A stretch of DNA of 64,000 nt from Glacieibacterium arshaanense. Lineage in GTDB: Bacteria > Pseudomonadota > Alphaproteobacteria > Sphingomonadales > Sphingomonadaceae. Position numbers and translations under genes: made by a program. The stretch is from contig NZ_SIHO01000001.1 in NCBI RefSeq assembly GCF_004681125.1, forward strand, positions 631,149 to 695,148, in the 5' to 3' direction. Shown in pieces: positions 25,630 to 37,808 of this stretch (its first letter is position 1; each line of letters opens with the position of its first letter). Below the pieces are notes generated by a model. The model did no database searches, had not been told where the DNA came from, and was given only the letters and a program-made list of their open reading frames with translations.

Positions 25630-26873
25630 GCCGCCAGCACCGCCGCCAGCCGGTCAGGGTAGTCGGCCGGGAAGCTCCAGTATTGCGCCCCCGACGGCGC
25701 TGCACCCGGCGCCAGACCGCGCTCGGCCGGCGGCAGGCCCAGCAGCAGCGTCAGCAGCACATCGCTGCTCGCCCAGGGGTCGTCATACCAGAAGGTGTGC
25801 GCGCGCGCCGAAATGCCGCTCATCGTCTCGGGGCGGACGTCGATCAGGTCAAGGCCTTGGCGGCGGTTGGCCTCCAGCAGAAAGCGTGTGGCATTGGGGC
25901 TGAGTTCGGCGAAATCGGGGCGCCCGGCGCGCGAGGCGCGATTGATCAGCTGCGACAACCGCAGCGCAGAGTCATTGAGGTTGGCCGCCACGGTGACGCG
26001 CGTCGCCACACCGGCATAGTCGCGCAAGTCGTCGACAAAGCCGCGCGTGTCGGCATCGGGCGCGGCGTGATAGACCTCGCCGAGCCGCGGGTTGACGGCA
26101 CCGGCGACGCGCGACTTGCGGCCGACCAGCGCCAGCCCGTCGCTGCCGACCATGCCGCCGGCGCTATAAGTCAGCACGTCGATCTTTCGTGCCTTCGTGT
26201 GCACCGCCAGCAGCTCGATCAGCTTCGCCAGCTGCGGTGCGGCACCGAACGCCGTCTGGACATCGCGCGGATAACGCAGGAAATTTTCCGCCGTCGGCCA
26301 GGCGAACAGCAGCACAACCGAATTCTGCCCGGTGAAGTGGCGCAGCTGCGCGGCTTGGCCGGCGGCGCGTTCGACGGTGGCATTGGCGCCGTGGACATAG
26401 ATGATGATGTCCTTGTCGGCCGAACGCTCGAGCGCGGCGTTGACCAACCCGAGCCACGCGCGCGCACCTGGCGACAGCGGCTCGCCCTCCGCCAGCGTCG
26501 CGAGTTCCGCCATTGTTTCAAGGTTCAGCTGCGGGCGCCGGTCATCGCCGGCGCCGGTCGACAACGCGTAGATCTGCTCCCACGTCGTCTGCTCGCCGCC
26601 GATGCGGATCTGTGACACGCCGAGCTGCAGGTCACGCCCCGGTACCACTGCATACAGACGGTTGGTGCGCGGCCCGACGGGCAAACGGTTGGTGGCGTAG
26701 AACAGTTCAATGGTGTTGCTGCGCGCCAGCGCGGGGTTCGCGGTGAAGGCGTTAGGGCCGCCATCGAGGAACAGCTTGGGCGTCGGCATCAACCGCATCG
26801 GCGGCTGGTGGAACGACATCGCGATGATGACCGCGACGATGATGAATAGGGCAATGAAAAGGATCCGGCGCAT
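25599..26873 (-). CDS. Membrane-anchored alpha/beta hydrolase (DUF900 family)
   Basis: The 424-residue protein has an N-terminal membrane anchor (ILFIALFIIVAVIIAMSF) and a DUF900-type hydrolase domain: VELFYATNR-like IELFYATNRLPVGPR, IIIYVHGANATVERAAGQ, VVLLFAWPTAENFLRYPRD and the nucleophile in DVLTYSAGGMVGSDGL. The family is widespread in proteobacteria but has no defined substrate. ATG 26873 (MRRILF) is preceded by GGAAAG; an upstream ATG at 26906 is less likely. The active site would face the periplasm. Confidence 0.82.
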   Translation of the reverse strand: MRRILFIALFIIVAVIIAMSFHQPPMRLMPTPKLFLDGGPNAFTANPALARSNTIELFYATNRLPVGPRTNRLYAVVPGRDLQLGVSQIRIGGEQTTWEQIYALSTGAGDDRRPQLNLETMAELATLAEGEPLSPGARAWLGLVNAALERSADKDIIIYVHGANATVERAAGQAAQLRHFTGQNSVVLLFAWPTAENFLRYPRDVQTAFGAAPQLAKLIELLAVHTKARKIDVLTYSAGGMVGSDGLALVGRKSRVAGAVNPRLGEVYHAAPDADTRGFVDDLRDYAGVATRVTVAANLNDSALRLSQLINRASRAGRPDFAELSPNATRFLLEANRRQGLDLIDVRPETMSGISARAHTFWYDDPWASSDVLLTLLLGLPPAERGLAPGAAPSGAQYWSFPADYPDRLAAVLAAQRSNAPVVK

Positions 26874-26970
26874 GGCTTTCCATAGCGCGGGCGCGGCGGA
26901 TTGCACACGCTCTTCCCATCAACGCCGCGCGCGCTTAACCTGCCCGCAAAAGTCCGGGGAGTTCTACGCC

Positions 26971-29094
26971 ATGCCGACCACGCACATCCGCACTTGCCAT
27001 TTGTGCGAAGCCAATTGCGGCCTGCTCATCACCACCGAGGGCCGCACCGTGCTGAGCATCAAGGGCGACCCCGACAATGCATTGAGCCGCGGTCACATCT
27101 GCCCCAAGGCGACCGCGATCACCGACCTGCAGGACGACCCTGACCGGCTGCGCGCGCCCGTCAAGCGTGTCTCCAATGCCAGTGGGGGCGACCAATGGCA
27201 GGAAATCAGCTGGGAAACCGCGTTCGCCGAAATCGCCGCCAAGGCAGCAGCGGTGCTGGGCGAGGGCGGGGCTGCCAGCGTCTATGTCGGCAACCCGACT
27301 GCGCATAATTATTCGGTCGGCGGCATGATCGGGCATTTGAAGCGCGCCGTCGGCGCCCGCACCAATTTTTCCGCCTCGACCGTCGACCAGATCCCGCACC
27401 AGCTCGTCCAGATGTGGATGTACGGCCACAACGGGCTGTTCCCCGTCGCCGACATCGACAACACACAGACGATGCTGATGCTCGGCGCCAATCCGCTGGC
27501 GTCGAACGGCAGCGTCTGGACTGCGCCCGACGTCAAGAAGCGCATCGAGGCGCTGCAGGCACGCGGCGGCAAGCTGATTGTCGTCGATCCGCGCCGCACC
27601 GAAACCGCTAGGATCGCCGACGAGCACCACTTCATCCGCCCCGGCAGCGATTCAGCGCTGCTTATCGGCCTGCTGCTGGCGCTCGACGAGGCCGGGCTCG
27701 TTAACCCGCGCGCCGCCGCCGCGTTGCTCGATGCGCGCTGGGATACCGCCTGGGCGGCGCTGCGCCGCTTCGATATCGCAACCTGCGCTGCTGCCTGCGG
27801 CATCGACGAGGCCACCATCCGCGACATCGCCGCGCGGTTGGGTGGCGGCGAACCCGCCGCGGTCTATGGCCGCATGGGCGTGTCGGTCACCAGCTTCGGC
27901 AGCCTCAACCACTGGCTGATCCAGTTGCTCAATATCGCCAGCGGCAATTTCGACCGCGTCGGCGGCGTCATGTTCAACCAGCCCGCCGCCGATATCGTCG
28001 CCACCGCCGGCGCCGGCAGCTATGGCCGGTTCCATTCGCGCGTGTCGGGCCATCCCGAAGTGCTGTCTGAGTTCCCGGTGGTGGCGCTCGCCGAGGAAAT
28101 CCTCACCCCTGGCGCGGGGCAAATCGACATGCTGTTCGTCGTCGCCGGCAATCCGGTGCTGTCGACGCCCGACGGCACCAACCTCGATCGCGCGCTCGAA
28201 CGCCTTAAGCTGATGGTTTCGGTCGACATGTATGTCACCGCCACCAGCCGCCATGCGCACTATATCCTGCCGCCGTGCGGCCCGCTCGAAAAGGACCATT
28301 ACCCGACCTTCCTCGCGCCAATCATGGTGCGTAACTTCGCGGCCTACTCGCCCGCAGTGTTCGACCAGACGCCCGGCACCAAGTCCGACTGGGAAATCCT
28401 GGCCGAAATGGCGCGCGCCATCAGCCAGGCCCGCGGTGAGCCGGCGCCCAACATCATGCACCCGCGCGAGGCGCTCGACCGGCTGCTGCAGCGGAGCCCG
28501 CGCGGGCTCAGCCTTGCCGACATCGAAAAGCATCCGCACGGCATCGACCTCGGGCCGCTGCAGCCGACCGGCGACACCAAGCTGGCGACCCCCGACAAGA
28601 AAATCGACGCCGCGCCGGCGCTGCTGCTCGCCGACCTCGACCGCTTTGCCGACTGGCTCGCGGCGCTGCCCCCGATCGGCGGCGATACGTTGCTGCTGTT
28701 TGGCCGCCGCAACGTGCGCTCGAACAACAGCTGGATGGCCAACAGCCGCCGCCTCGCCAAGGGCCCGGCGCGCTGCGTGCTGATGATCAACCCCGCCGAT
28801 GCGGCAGCGCGCGGCCTCGAATCCGGTCAACTCGTCGATATCGAATCGCGCGTCGGCAAGGTGCAGGTGGCATGCGAGGTCAGCGACGACGTCATGCCCG
28901 GCACAGTGTCGTTGCCGCACGGCTACGGCCATAATCGCCCTGGCATCCAGCTGCGCGTCGCCGCCGAACGCCCCGGTGTCAGCTACAATGACCTGTCGGA
29001 TCCGCTGCTGATCGACCCGGTTTCGGGCAATGCGGCGCTGACGGGTGTGCCCGTCACCATCACCGCCGCAGCGTCAGTGGTTGCCGCGGCGTGA
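26971..29094 (+). CDS. Molybdopterin-dependent oxidoreductase (MopB family, formate dehydrogenase/nitrate reductase-like)
   Basis: The 707-residue protein has an N-terminal 4Fe-4S motif, CHLCEANC with the last Cys in RGHICPK. The MGD-binding domains follow (TQTMLMLGANPLASNGSVW, GGKLIVVDPRRTETARIADEHH, LFVVAGNPVLSTPDGTNLDRA) and a C-terminal molydopterin-dinucleotide domain (SLPHGYGHNRPGIQL). It lacks a Tat signal, so it should be cytoplasmic. No electron-transfer subunit or chaperone gene is adjacent, and the substrate is unknown. ATG 26971 has CGGGGAG upstream; longer in-frame readings overlap the divergent DUF900 gene. Confidence 0.88.
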   Translation: MPTTHIRTCHLCEANCGLLITTEGRTVLSIKGDPDNALSRGHICPKATAITDLQDDPDRLRAPVKRVSNASGGDQWQEISWETAFAEIAAKAAAVLGEGGAASVYVGNPTAHNYSVGGMIGHLKRAVGARTNFSASTVDQIPHQLVQMWMYGHNGLFPVADIDNTQTMLMLGANPLASNGSVWTAPDVKKRIEALQARGGKLIVVDPRRTETARIADEHHFIRPGSDSALLIGLLLALDEAGLVNPRAAAALLDARWDTAWAALRRFDIATCAAACGIDEATIRDIAARLGGGEPAAVYGRMGVSVTSFGSLNHWLIQLLNIASGNFDRVGGVMFNQPAADIVATAGAGSYGRFHSRVSGHPEVLSEFPVVALAEEILTPGAGQIDMLFVVAGNPVLSTPDGTNLDRALERLKLMVSVDMYVTATSRHAHYILPPCGPLEKDHYPTFLAPIMVRNFAAYSPAVFDQTPGTKSDWEILAEMARAISQARGEPAPNIMHPREALDRLLQRSPRGLSLADIEKHPHGIDLGPLQPTGDTKLATPDKKIDAAPALLLADLDRFADWLAALPPIGGDTLLLFGRRNVRSNNSWMANSRRLAKGPARCVLMINPADAAARGLESGQLVDIESRVGKVQVACEVSDDVMPGTVSLPHGYGHNRPGIQLRVAAERPGVSYNDLSDPLLIDPVSGNAALTGVPVTITAAASVVAAA

Positions 29095-29139
29095 GCGAGC
29101 GGCTATGGAGCGCCGCATCCACACATCAAAGCGAGACTC

Positions 29140-29517
29140 ATGGGCTTCAAACTTCCCGATCATAAAGACCGCGCTGCCGTTGCAGCCAAGGCCCGTGCTG
29201 CCGCACTCGAAAAGTTCAAGACTGCCGCCGAACCCACGCCCGAAGAACTCGCCGCACGCGACGCGCGTGCTGCCGCTGCCGAGGAAAAGCGCCTCGCCAA
29301 GCTCGCGGCCTTCGCCGCCAAGCGCGAAGCCCAGCGCCAGGCTGCGGCCGACGCGCGTGCCGCCAAGGAAGCTGCCAAGCTCGAAGCGCTGAACCGCATC
29401 ATCCTCAGCGAGGAAGAAGAACTCGCCGCCAAAAAGGCCGAGCGTGACGCGCGCTACGCGGCGCGCAAGGCTGCGAAGTCGACCGCCAAGGCGGTCAAGA
29501 AGGCCAAGCGCACCTAA
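29140..29517 (+). CDS. DUF6481 family Ala/Lys-rich protein
   Basis: The 125-residue protein starts MGFKLPDHKDRAAVAAKARA and is then an almost uninterrupted, highly charged helix (repeated AAAEEKRLAKLA, AAKREAQRQ, KKAERDARY), probably a coiled coil. The N-terminus matches the DUF6481 family of sphingomonads. The C-terminus is very basic (KAVKKAKRT), which could allow nucleic-acid contact, but no function is known. Half of a family A repeat begins 1 nt after the stop. Confidence 0.8.
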   Translation: MGFKLPDHKDRAAVAAKARAAALEKFKTAAEPTPEELAARDARAAAAEEKRLAKLAAFAAKREAQRQAAADARAAKEAAKLEALNRIILSEEEELAAKKAERDARYAARKAAKSTAKAVKKAKRT

Positions 29518-29518
29518 A

Positions 29519-29553
29519 GGGCCTCCGGCGGGCAGGGGTCACCCCTGCACCCG
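29519..29553. repeat. Family A cloverleaf repeat, half copy 5
   Basis: Only the left outer arm GGCCTCCGGCGGGCAGG and the left hairpin CAGGGGTCACCCCTG with CACCC are present. The right arm is missing; sequence after CCCGATTGAAGA is unrelated except that copy 6 shares CCCGATTGAAGA at the same place, which suggests deletion from a copy-6-like ancestor. Confidence 0.75.
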
Positions 29554-29580
29554 ATTGAAGACTTGGGGCCGGTGTTTGCC

Positions 29581-29609
29581 TTGACCCTTGGCCTGCCGCA
29601 CCGCTAAAC
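29581..29609 (+). promoter_or_regulatory. Candidate sigma70 promoter of glyQS
   Basis: TTGACC at 29581 and CTAAAC at 29604 are separated by 17 nt and lie 40 nt before the glyQ GTG. Read from sequence only. Confidence 0.4.
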
Positions 29610-29649
29610 GCGCACTCGTTGTTTTTGCACCTGCGAACAGGGAAATTGC

Positions 29650-30543
29650 GTGGCCAATTCGTCATCCTTCCAGGGCCTGATCCTGACGCTGCAGAATTAC
29701 TGGGCGGCGCAGGGCTGCGTCGTGCTGCAGCCCTATGATGTCGAAGTCGGCGCCGGCACCTTTCACCCCGCCACCGTGCTGCGCGCGCTCGGACCGGAAC
29801 CGTGGAAGGCCGCCTATGTACAGCCCTCACGCCGCCCGTCGGATGGCCGCTACGGCGAAAACCCCAACCGCCTCCAGCATTATTACCAGTTCCAGGTCAT
29901 CCTGAAGCCGTCGCCCGCCGACATCATCGACCTGTATCTCGGGTCGCTTGAAGCACTCGGTATCGACACCAAGAAGCACGACATCCGCTTTGTCGAAGAT
30001 GACTGGGAAAGCCCGACGCTCGGTGCCTGGGGCCTTGGCTGGGAAGTCTGGTGCGACGGCATGGAGGTGACGCAGTTCACCTATTTCCAGCAGGTCGGCG
30101 GCTATGACTGCCTGCCGGTAGCGGGCGAAATCACCTACGGGCTCGAACGCCTCGCCATGTATGTGCAGGGCAAGGACAGCATCTACGACCTCGCCTATAA
30201 TGACGAGGGCGTCACCTACGGCGACGTGTTCCTTGCGCAGGAGCAGCAGTTCAGCGCGTTCAACTTCGAACACGCCAATACCGAAAAGCTGTTTGAGCAT
30301 TTCCGCGCCGCCGCCGCCGAATGCAACGCGCTGGTCGCCGCCGGACTGCCGCTGCCGGCGTATGACCAGGCCATCAAGGCGAGCCATTTCTTCAATCTGC
30401 TTAACGCCCGCGGCGTCATTTCAGTCGCCGAGCGCCAGGCCTATATCGGCCGCGTCCGCGACCTGACCAAGGCAGTGTGCACCGCACAGATCGAAAAGCA
30501 CCGCGCGCGCTGGCAAGCACAGTTTCCGGAGTGGGCGGCATGA
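29650..30543 (+). CDS. glyQ: Glycyl-tRNA synthetase alpha subunit
   Basis: The 297-residue subunit carries the class II catalytic core of the bacterial alpha2beta2 enzyme that charges tRNA-Gly. Typical blocks are [58 protein letters not shown] and [21 protein letters not shown]. The start is GTG 29650, with AGGGAAA upstream. The stop overlaps the glyS ATG (ATGA), ensuring matched synthesis of the two subunits. Confidence 0.97.
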   Translation: MANSSSFQGLILTLQNYWAAQGCVVLQPYDVEVGAGTFHPATVLRALGPEPWKAAYVQPSRRPSDGRYGENPNRLQHYYQFQVILKPSPADIIDLYLGSLEALGIDTKKHDIRFVEDDWESPTLGAWGLGWEVWCDGMEVTQFTYFQQVGGYDCLPVAGEITYGLERLAMYVQGKDSIYDLAYNDEGVTYGDVFLAQEQQFSAFNFEHANTEKLFEHFRAAAAECNALVAAGLPLPAYDQAIKASHFFNLLNARGVISVAERQAYIGRVRDLTKAVCTAQIEKHRARWQAQFPEWAA

Positions 30544-32621
30544 GCGATTTCCTGCTCGAACTCGCCTGCGAGGAAATCCCGGCGCGCATGCAGGCGAAAG
30601 CCGCCGAGCAACTGGCGGCGCGCTTTGCCGACGGGCTCAAGGGCCGTGTCAGCACCGACAAGATCGAGGTGTTCGCGACGCCGCGTCGCCTCGCGCTGAT
30701 CGCCACCGGGCTGCCTGACCACGGCGCCGCAGTTTCCGAAGAACGCCGCGGCCCGCGCGCTGATGCACCCGCGCAGGCGCTCGAGGGCTTCCTGCGCTCG
30801 ACGGGCATGACGCGCGACCAGCTCGAAGAACGCGAGACCCCCAAGGGCGTGTTCCTCTATGCAAACTTGCGCAGCGAAGGCCGCCCGACCGCCGAGTTGC
30901 TGGCCGAACTGATCCCGCAGATCATCCGTGATTTCGACTGGCCCAAGTCGATGCGCTGGGGTCCCGCCTCGGTGGTCAGTAGTTCCCCGCGCTGGGTGCG
31001 GCCGCTGACCGGCATCATCGCGCTGCTCGGCGACCATGTCGTGCCGTTCGAAATCGCCGGCATCACCTCGGGCCGCAGCACGCGCGGCCACCGCTTCATG
31101 AGCCACGGCAGCATCGAGATCGCCCACCCGCGTTTCTACGCCGCCGAACTGCGCGACGCGCACGTCATCCTCGACCCCGCCGAGCGCCGCGACATCATCC
31201 TGACGCGCGCCCGCAAGCTCGCCACCGACGCCGGGCTGACGCTGATCGAGGACGACGGTCTGGCGACCGAAAATGCCGGTCTGACCGAATGGCCGGTGCC
31301 GCTGCTCGGCAAGTTCGATCCGGCGTTCCTCGACGTGCCGCCCGAAGTCATCCAGCTGACGATGCGCACCAACCAGAAGTATTTTGCCGCGCAGGACGCG
31401 AACGGCAAGCTCGCACCGGTGTTCATCGCGGTCGCCAATATCGAGGCGAACGACGGCGGCGCCGCCATCGCCGCGGGCAATGCGCGCGTGCTCAGCGCGC
31501 GGCTGTCGGACGCCAAATTCTTCTGGGACGGCGATGTCGCCAAGGTCAAAGCCGAAGGGCTGGAAGCGTTCACGCCCAAGCTGGCGGACATTGTCTTCCA
31601 CGAAAAGCTCGGCACCGTCGCCGACAAGGTCGAACGCGTCGCCAAGCTGGCCCGCTACCTCGCCGCTTTCATCCCCGGCTGCGACGCCGATCAGGCCGAA
31701 CATGCAGCGCGCCTGTGCAAGGCCGACCTCACGACCGGCACCGTCGGCGAATTTCCCGAGGTGCAGGGCCTTGCGGGCGGTTATCTGGCGCGCGCCGCCG
31801 GCCTCCCCAATGCCGTCGCCGACGCGATCCGCGACCACTACAAGCCGGTCGGGCAGGGCGACGATGTGCCGACCGCGCCGGTGAGCGTGGCGGTGGCACT
31901 GGCGGACAAGCTGGATACCGTCGTTCAGTTCTTCGACGTTGATGAAATGCCTTCGGGCTCGCGAGATCCGTTCGCACTTCGCCGAGCAGTGTTGGGAATT
32001 ATTTCCTTAATCATCGACAATGGTTTGCGCTTAGAACTTGCGAAGGTTTTCGTCGCCGCACTGCATGGCAAGGGTCGCAAAAGCGACCGCTGGCCCGACA
32101 ATTTGGAATTGCTCACCTTCTTCGGCGAGCGCTTGAAAGTGCAGCAGCGCGCGAAGGGCGTGCGGCACGACCTCATTGACGCAGTTTATGCGACCGGTGC
32201 GGCGGACCTCGTCCGCCTGCTCGCCCGCGTCCATGCGCTGCAAGCCTTTCTCGCCACGCCCGACGGCGCCAACCTGCTCGCCGGGGCCAAGCGCGCGGCA
32301 AATATCCTGCGGATCGAGGAAGCCAAGGACGGCGCCAAGACCGGTGATGTCGATGCCGAGCTGCTCGTCGAACCCGCCGAATCTGCACTCGCGGCGGCAT
32401 TGGCGACCACATTGCCGGTGGTCGAAAAATCGCTCGCCGATGAAGATTTTGCCAAGGCAATGCAAGCGCTTAGCGCATTGCGGGCGCCGGTCGATGCGTT
32501 CTTCGACGCGGTCATCGTTAACGCCCCCGATCCGGCGCTGCGTATCAACAGACTCAACCTTCTCAATCAGTTGCGTAACTCTGTTCAAGCCGTGGCTGAC
32601 TTCTCGAAGATCGAAGGCTAG
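30540..32621 (+). CDS. glyS: Glycyl-tRNA synthetase beta subunit
   Basis: The 693-residue beta subunit recognises the tRNA anticodon and body. The family blocks [84 protein letters not shown] and [20 protein letters not shown] appear in order, and an HD-like region lies around [15 protein letters not shown]. The start is ATG 30540, overlapping glyQ by 4 nt; an in-frame upstream ATG at 30477 lies inside glyQ. Around 31960-32060 the codons are less GC-rich than the rest of the gene. Confidence 0.97.
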   Translation: MSDFLLELACEEIPARMQAKAAEQLAARFADGLKGRVSTDKIEVFATPRRLALIATGLPDHGAAVSEERRGPRADAPAQALEGFLRSTGMTRDQLEERETPKGVFLYANLRSEGRPTAELLAELIPQIIRDFDWPKSMRWGPASVVSSSPRWVRPLTGIIALLGDHVVPFEIAGITSGRSTRGHRFMSHGSIEIAHPRFYAAELRDAHVILDPAERRDIILTRARKLATDAGLTLIEDDGLATENAGLTEWPVPLLGKFDPAFLDVPPEVIQLTMRTNQKYFAAQDANGKLAPVFIAVANIEANDGGAAIAAGNARVLSARLSDAKFFWDGDVAKVKAEGLEAFTPKLADIVFHEKLGTVADKVERVAKLARYLAAFIPGCDADQAEHAARLCKADLTTGTVGEFPEVQGLAGGYLARAAGLPNAVADAIRDHYKPVGQGDDVPTAPVSVAVALADKLDTVVQFFDVDEMPSGSRDPFALRRAVLGIISLIIDNGLRLELAKVFVAALHGKGRKSDRWPDNLELLTFFGERLKVQQRAKGVRHDLIDAVYATGAADLVRLLARVHALQAFLATPDGANLLAGAKRAANILRIEEAKDGAKTGDVDAELLVEPAESALAAALATTLPVVEKSLADEDFAKAMQALSALRAPVDAFFDAVIVNAPDPALRINRLNLLNQLRNSVQAVADFSKIEG

Positions 32622-32673
32622 GCTACACCCGTAAAGACTGACCAGATTCCTACAGCTCCCGAGGTCTCCGCAC

Positions 32674-35358
<2,685 letters not shown>

Positions 35359-35363
35359 TCGAA

Positions 35364-35453
35364 GGGCCTCCGGCGGGCAGGCCTGAGGCCTGCACCCGAT
35401 TGAAGAGCGCCAAACTAATGGGTGCAGGCCTCAGGCCTGCCCGCCGGAGGCTC
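35364..35453. repeat. Family A cloverleaf repeat, copy 6
   Basis: Both outer arms are intact. The left hairpin is CAGGCCTGAGGCCTG and the right hairpin CAGGCCTCAGGCCTG, so here both have the same stem. The central loop contains CCCGATTGAAGAGCG and CTAATGGG. It fills the convergent gap exactly: 5 nt after the ppdK stop and directly next to the stop of the opposite gene. Confidence 0.85.
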
Positions 35454-36020
35454 TTATTCTCCCAACTTCCCGAACCGCGTCTCATATTCGGTAATCCGCC
35501 CCTCATGCAGCAGCTTGGCCTGCTCAACGAGGCGGTCGCGGGTGATGCGGCCCTGGAACGGCCCGAGCTGCGAGTCGATCACCGCGACATCGGCACCGGT
35601 CCAGCCGGCGATCTGGCGCAGGCTGTCGATGCCGAGGTCGCGCAGCTTGGCAGCGAACTTGTCGCCGACGCCCTTGAGTTGCGACAGGTCGTGGCTTTCG
35701 GTGACGACTTCGGGTGCTGCTGCTTCGATTGCCGCGGCGGCGGGCGCTGCTGACAGCCGCTTGGCCTCGGCGCGCTTGAGCCGGTCGACTTCGTCCGACA
35801 GCGGGCGGATTTGCGCGCGCGCCATGTCGAGGTCAGTGAGCAGCCGGTTGCGCTCGGCGGTGACCATGTCGCGTTCGCCCTCGATGCGGCCGATTTCGCG
35901 TTGCAGCGTCGTGATGCGGCGGCGGGACGCGCCGCGCATGATCAGCATGACGATGACCAGCACCACGGCCAGCCCGGCAAGCATCATCAGCGCCATGTTC
36001 GGATCATAGGTCGTGGTCAT
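35454..36020 (-). CDS. Membrane-anchored coiled-coil protein with helix-hairpin-helix-like C-terminus
   Basis: The 188-residue protein has one N-terminal membrane helix (LMMLAGLAVVLVIVMLIM), a charged coiled coil (REIGRIEGERDMVTAERNRLL, about 40-85) and a C-terminal HhH-like domain, LKGVGDKFAAKLRDLGIDSLRQIAGWTGADVAVID. The last part resembles the predicted '5' DNA nuclease, flap endonuclease-1-like' HhH domain common in alphaproteobacteria and fused to many partners. DNA binding is possible but unproven. The start is ATG 36020; a much longer in-frame reading to 36881 is antisense to the transporter and rejected. Confidence 0.75.
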   Translation of the reverse strand: MTTTYDPNMALMMLAGLAVVLVIVMLIMRGASRRRITTLQREIGRIEGERDMVTAERNRLLTDLDMARAQIRPLSDEVDRLKRAEAKRLSAAPAAAAIEAAAPEVVTESHDLSQLKGVGDKFAAKLRDLGIDSLRQIAGWTGADVAVIDSQLGPFQGRITRDRLVEQAKLLHEGRITEYETRFGKLGE

Positions 36021-36140
36021 CGCAGGCCTCGTCATTGTTGCGCACTTTGCGCGATGTTTGGCACCATGCCGGCGCCGGTGGCAAGTGCGCATCGCGCCAT
36101 GCCGTTGCCGACAGCCGTTCAAGCGTTTAGGGCAGGGCCC

Positions 36141-37808
36141 ATGCACATGCTTGCCGCTTCGCCATCGGAACTTTCGCGCCGCGACCGCATATTGGCGTTT
36201 GCAGCTGCCCTGCTGGTACTGCTGCTGTCGGCGCTCGACCAGACCATCGTCGCCACCGCCATGCCGCGCATCGTCCGTGACCTGTCGGGGCTCGAACGCA
36301 TCGCCTGGGTCGGGACGGCGTATCTGCTGACCTCGACCGTCGTGGTGCCAATCTACGGCAAGCTCGGCGACATTTACGGCCGTCGTGCCATCCTGATTTT
36401 CGGGGTCATCGTGTTCCTGACCGGCTCGGCGCTGTGCGGGCTGGCGGGCGAGTTCGGGCCGCTGCCACTGATCGGCGACGGCATGAACCAGTTGATCGTC
36501 TTCCGCGCGTTGCAGGGTATCGGCGGCGGCGCTTTGGCGACCGGCGCGTTTGCCACCGTTGCCGATCTGGTGCCGCCCGCCGAACGCGGCCGCTACACCG
36601 GGCTGTTCGGTGCGGTGTTCGGGCTGGCGAGCGTGCTCGGGCCGCTCATCGGCGGGTTGCTGACCGACCATGCCAGCATGACCATCGCCGGACATTACGT
36701 CAGCGGCTGGCGATTTGTTTTCTATGTCAATTTGCCGCTCGGCGCGGTCGCGCTTTATGTGCTGGCGACGCACTGGCCGCATGTCGGGGTACGACGCGGC
36801 GGGCGCATCGACTGGCTCGGCAGCGTGCTGGTGCTCGCGTCTTTCGTGCCGCTGCTGCTGGCGCTGAGCTGGGGCGGACATCGCTTTGCGTGGGACTCGC
36901 CGGTGCTGATGGCGATGTTCGCCGCCGCGGTTGCCGGGCTGGTGGCGCTGTATTTTGCCGAACGCGGTAACCCCGACGCGGTCATCCCGATCGACCTGTT
37001 TTCGAACCGCGTGTTCGCTCGCGGAAATGCAGCGCTGTTCCTGATCAACATGGCGTTCATGGGCATCGTCATGTTCTACCCGCTGTATCTGCAGGTGGTG
37101 AAGGGCGAGGCGGCGACGACCAGCGGCTTCGCGATGCTGCCGATGATGGGCGGCATATTGGTCGCCAGCATGATCGGCGGGCGGCTGTCAGCACGCTTCA
37201 AGGTTTACAAACCGATCTTGGTCGGCGGCAGCATATTGATGTTGATCGGCGTCGGGCTGTTGCTGACGGTCGACCGCAATACGCCGCTGTCGACGCTCGG
37301 CTGGTTCATGGCGGTGCTTGGGCTCGGCATGGGGCCGGCGCAGGGCATGTACACGCTGGCGATCCAGAGCACGGTCGCACCCGCACGCACCGGCGTCGCC
37401 ACTGCCTCGGCGCAGTTCTTCCGGCAGATTGGTTCGACGGTCGGCGTCGCGATGTTCGGCGCACTGCTTACCAACAGCCTTGCCGCCGACTTGCCGGTGC
37501 GTGTCCCCGAAATCGCGCCGGTCGTGGCCCAAGGCCGCAGCGCCGAACCTGTCGATATCAGCCACGCCCAGACGCTGGCGATGGATGATAATGTGTTGCG
37601 CAGCGAACTGACGGCGCAGGGGCGCGGCGACGACGCGACAGTGGCGCACGTCAAGGAGGAACTGCGCGACAGCTTTGCCGCGGCGATCCTGGCGCTGTTC
37701 CGCGTCAGCGCAGCGCTGATGGGGTTGGCGTTTCTGGTGACGCTGACGGTGCCGGGGCTGAAACTGCGCGGCCGGCAGTTACCGACACCGCCCGCTGACG
37801 ACGCCTAG
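36141..37808 (+). CDS. MFS transporter, DHA2 (14-helix) drug:H+ antiporter family
   Basis: The 555-residue protein has 14 predicted membrane helices. It carries the antiporter motifs: SALDQTIVATAMPRIVRDL in helix 1, GKLGDIYGRRAILIFGV (motif A) and GIGGGALATGAFATVADLVPPAERGRYTGLFGAVFGLASVLGPLIGG (motif C region). The family (EmrB/QacA-like) exports hydrophobic compounds. The start is ATG 36141 (a second at 36147); AGGG lies just upstream. The stop overlaps the convergent Coq4-like gene by 4 nt. Confidence 0.9.
   Translation: MHMLAASPSELSRRDRILAFAAALLVLLLSALDQTIVATAMPRIVRDLSGLERIAWVGTAYLLTSTVVVPIYGKLGDIYGRRAILIFGVIVFLTGSALCGLAGEFGPLPLIGDGMNQLIVFRALQGIGGGALATGAFATVADLVPPAERGRYTGLFGAVFGLASVLGPLIGGLLTDHASMTIAGHYVSGWRFVFYVNLPLGAVALYVLATHWPHVGVRRGGRIDWLGSVLVLASFVPLLLALSWGGHRFAWDSPVLMAMFAAAVAGLVALYFAERGNPDAVIPIDLFSNRVFARGNAALFLINMAFMGIVMFYPLYLQVVKGEAATTSGFAMLPMMGGILVASMIGGRLSARFKVYKPILVGGSILMLIGVGLLLTVDRNTPLSTLGWFMAVLGLGMGPAQGMYTLAIQSTVAPARTGVATASAQFFRQIGSTVGVAMFGALLTNSLAADLPVRVPEIAPVVAQGRSAEPVDISHAQTLAMDDNVLRSELTAQGRGDDATVAHVKEELRDSFAAAILALFRVSAALMGLAFLVTLTVPGLKLRGRQLPTPPADDA

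Noticed and set aside
35454-36881. 475-residue minus-strand protein
   Set aside because: Real coding starts at 36020 with a membrane anchor; the upstream part is antisense to the MFS transporter.
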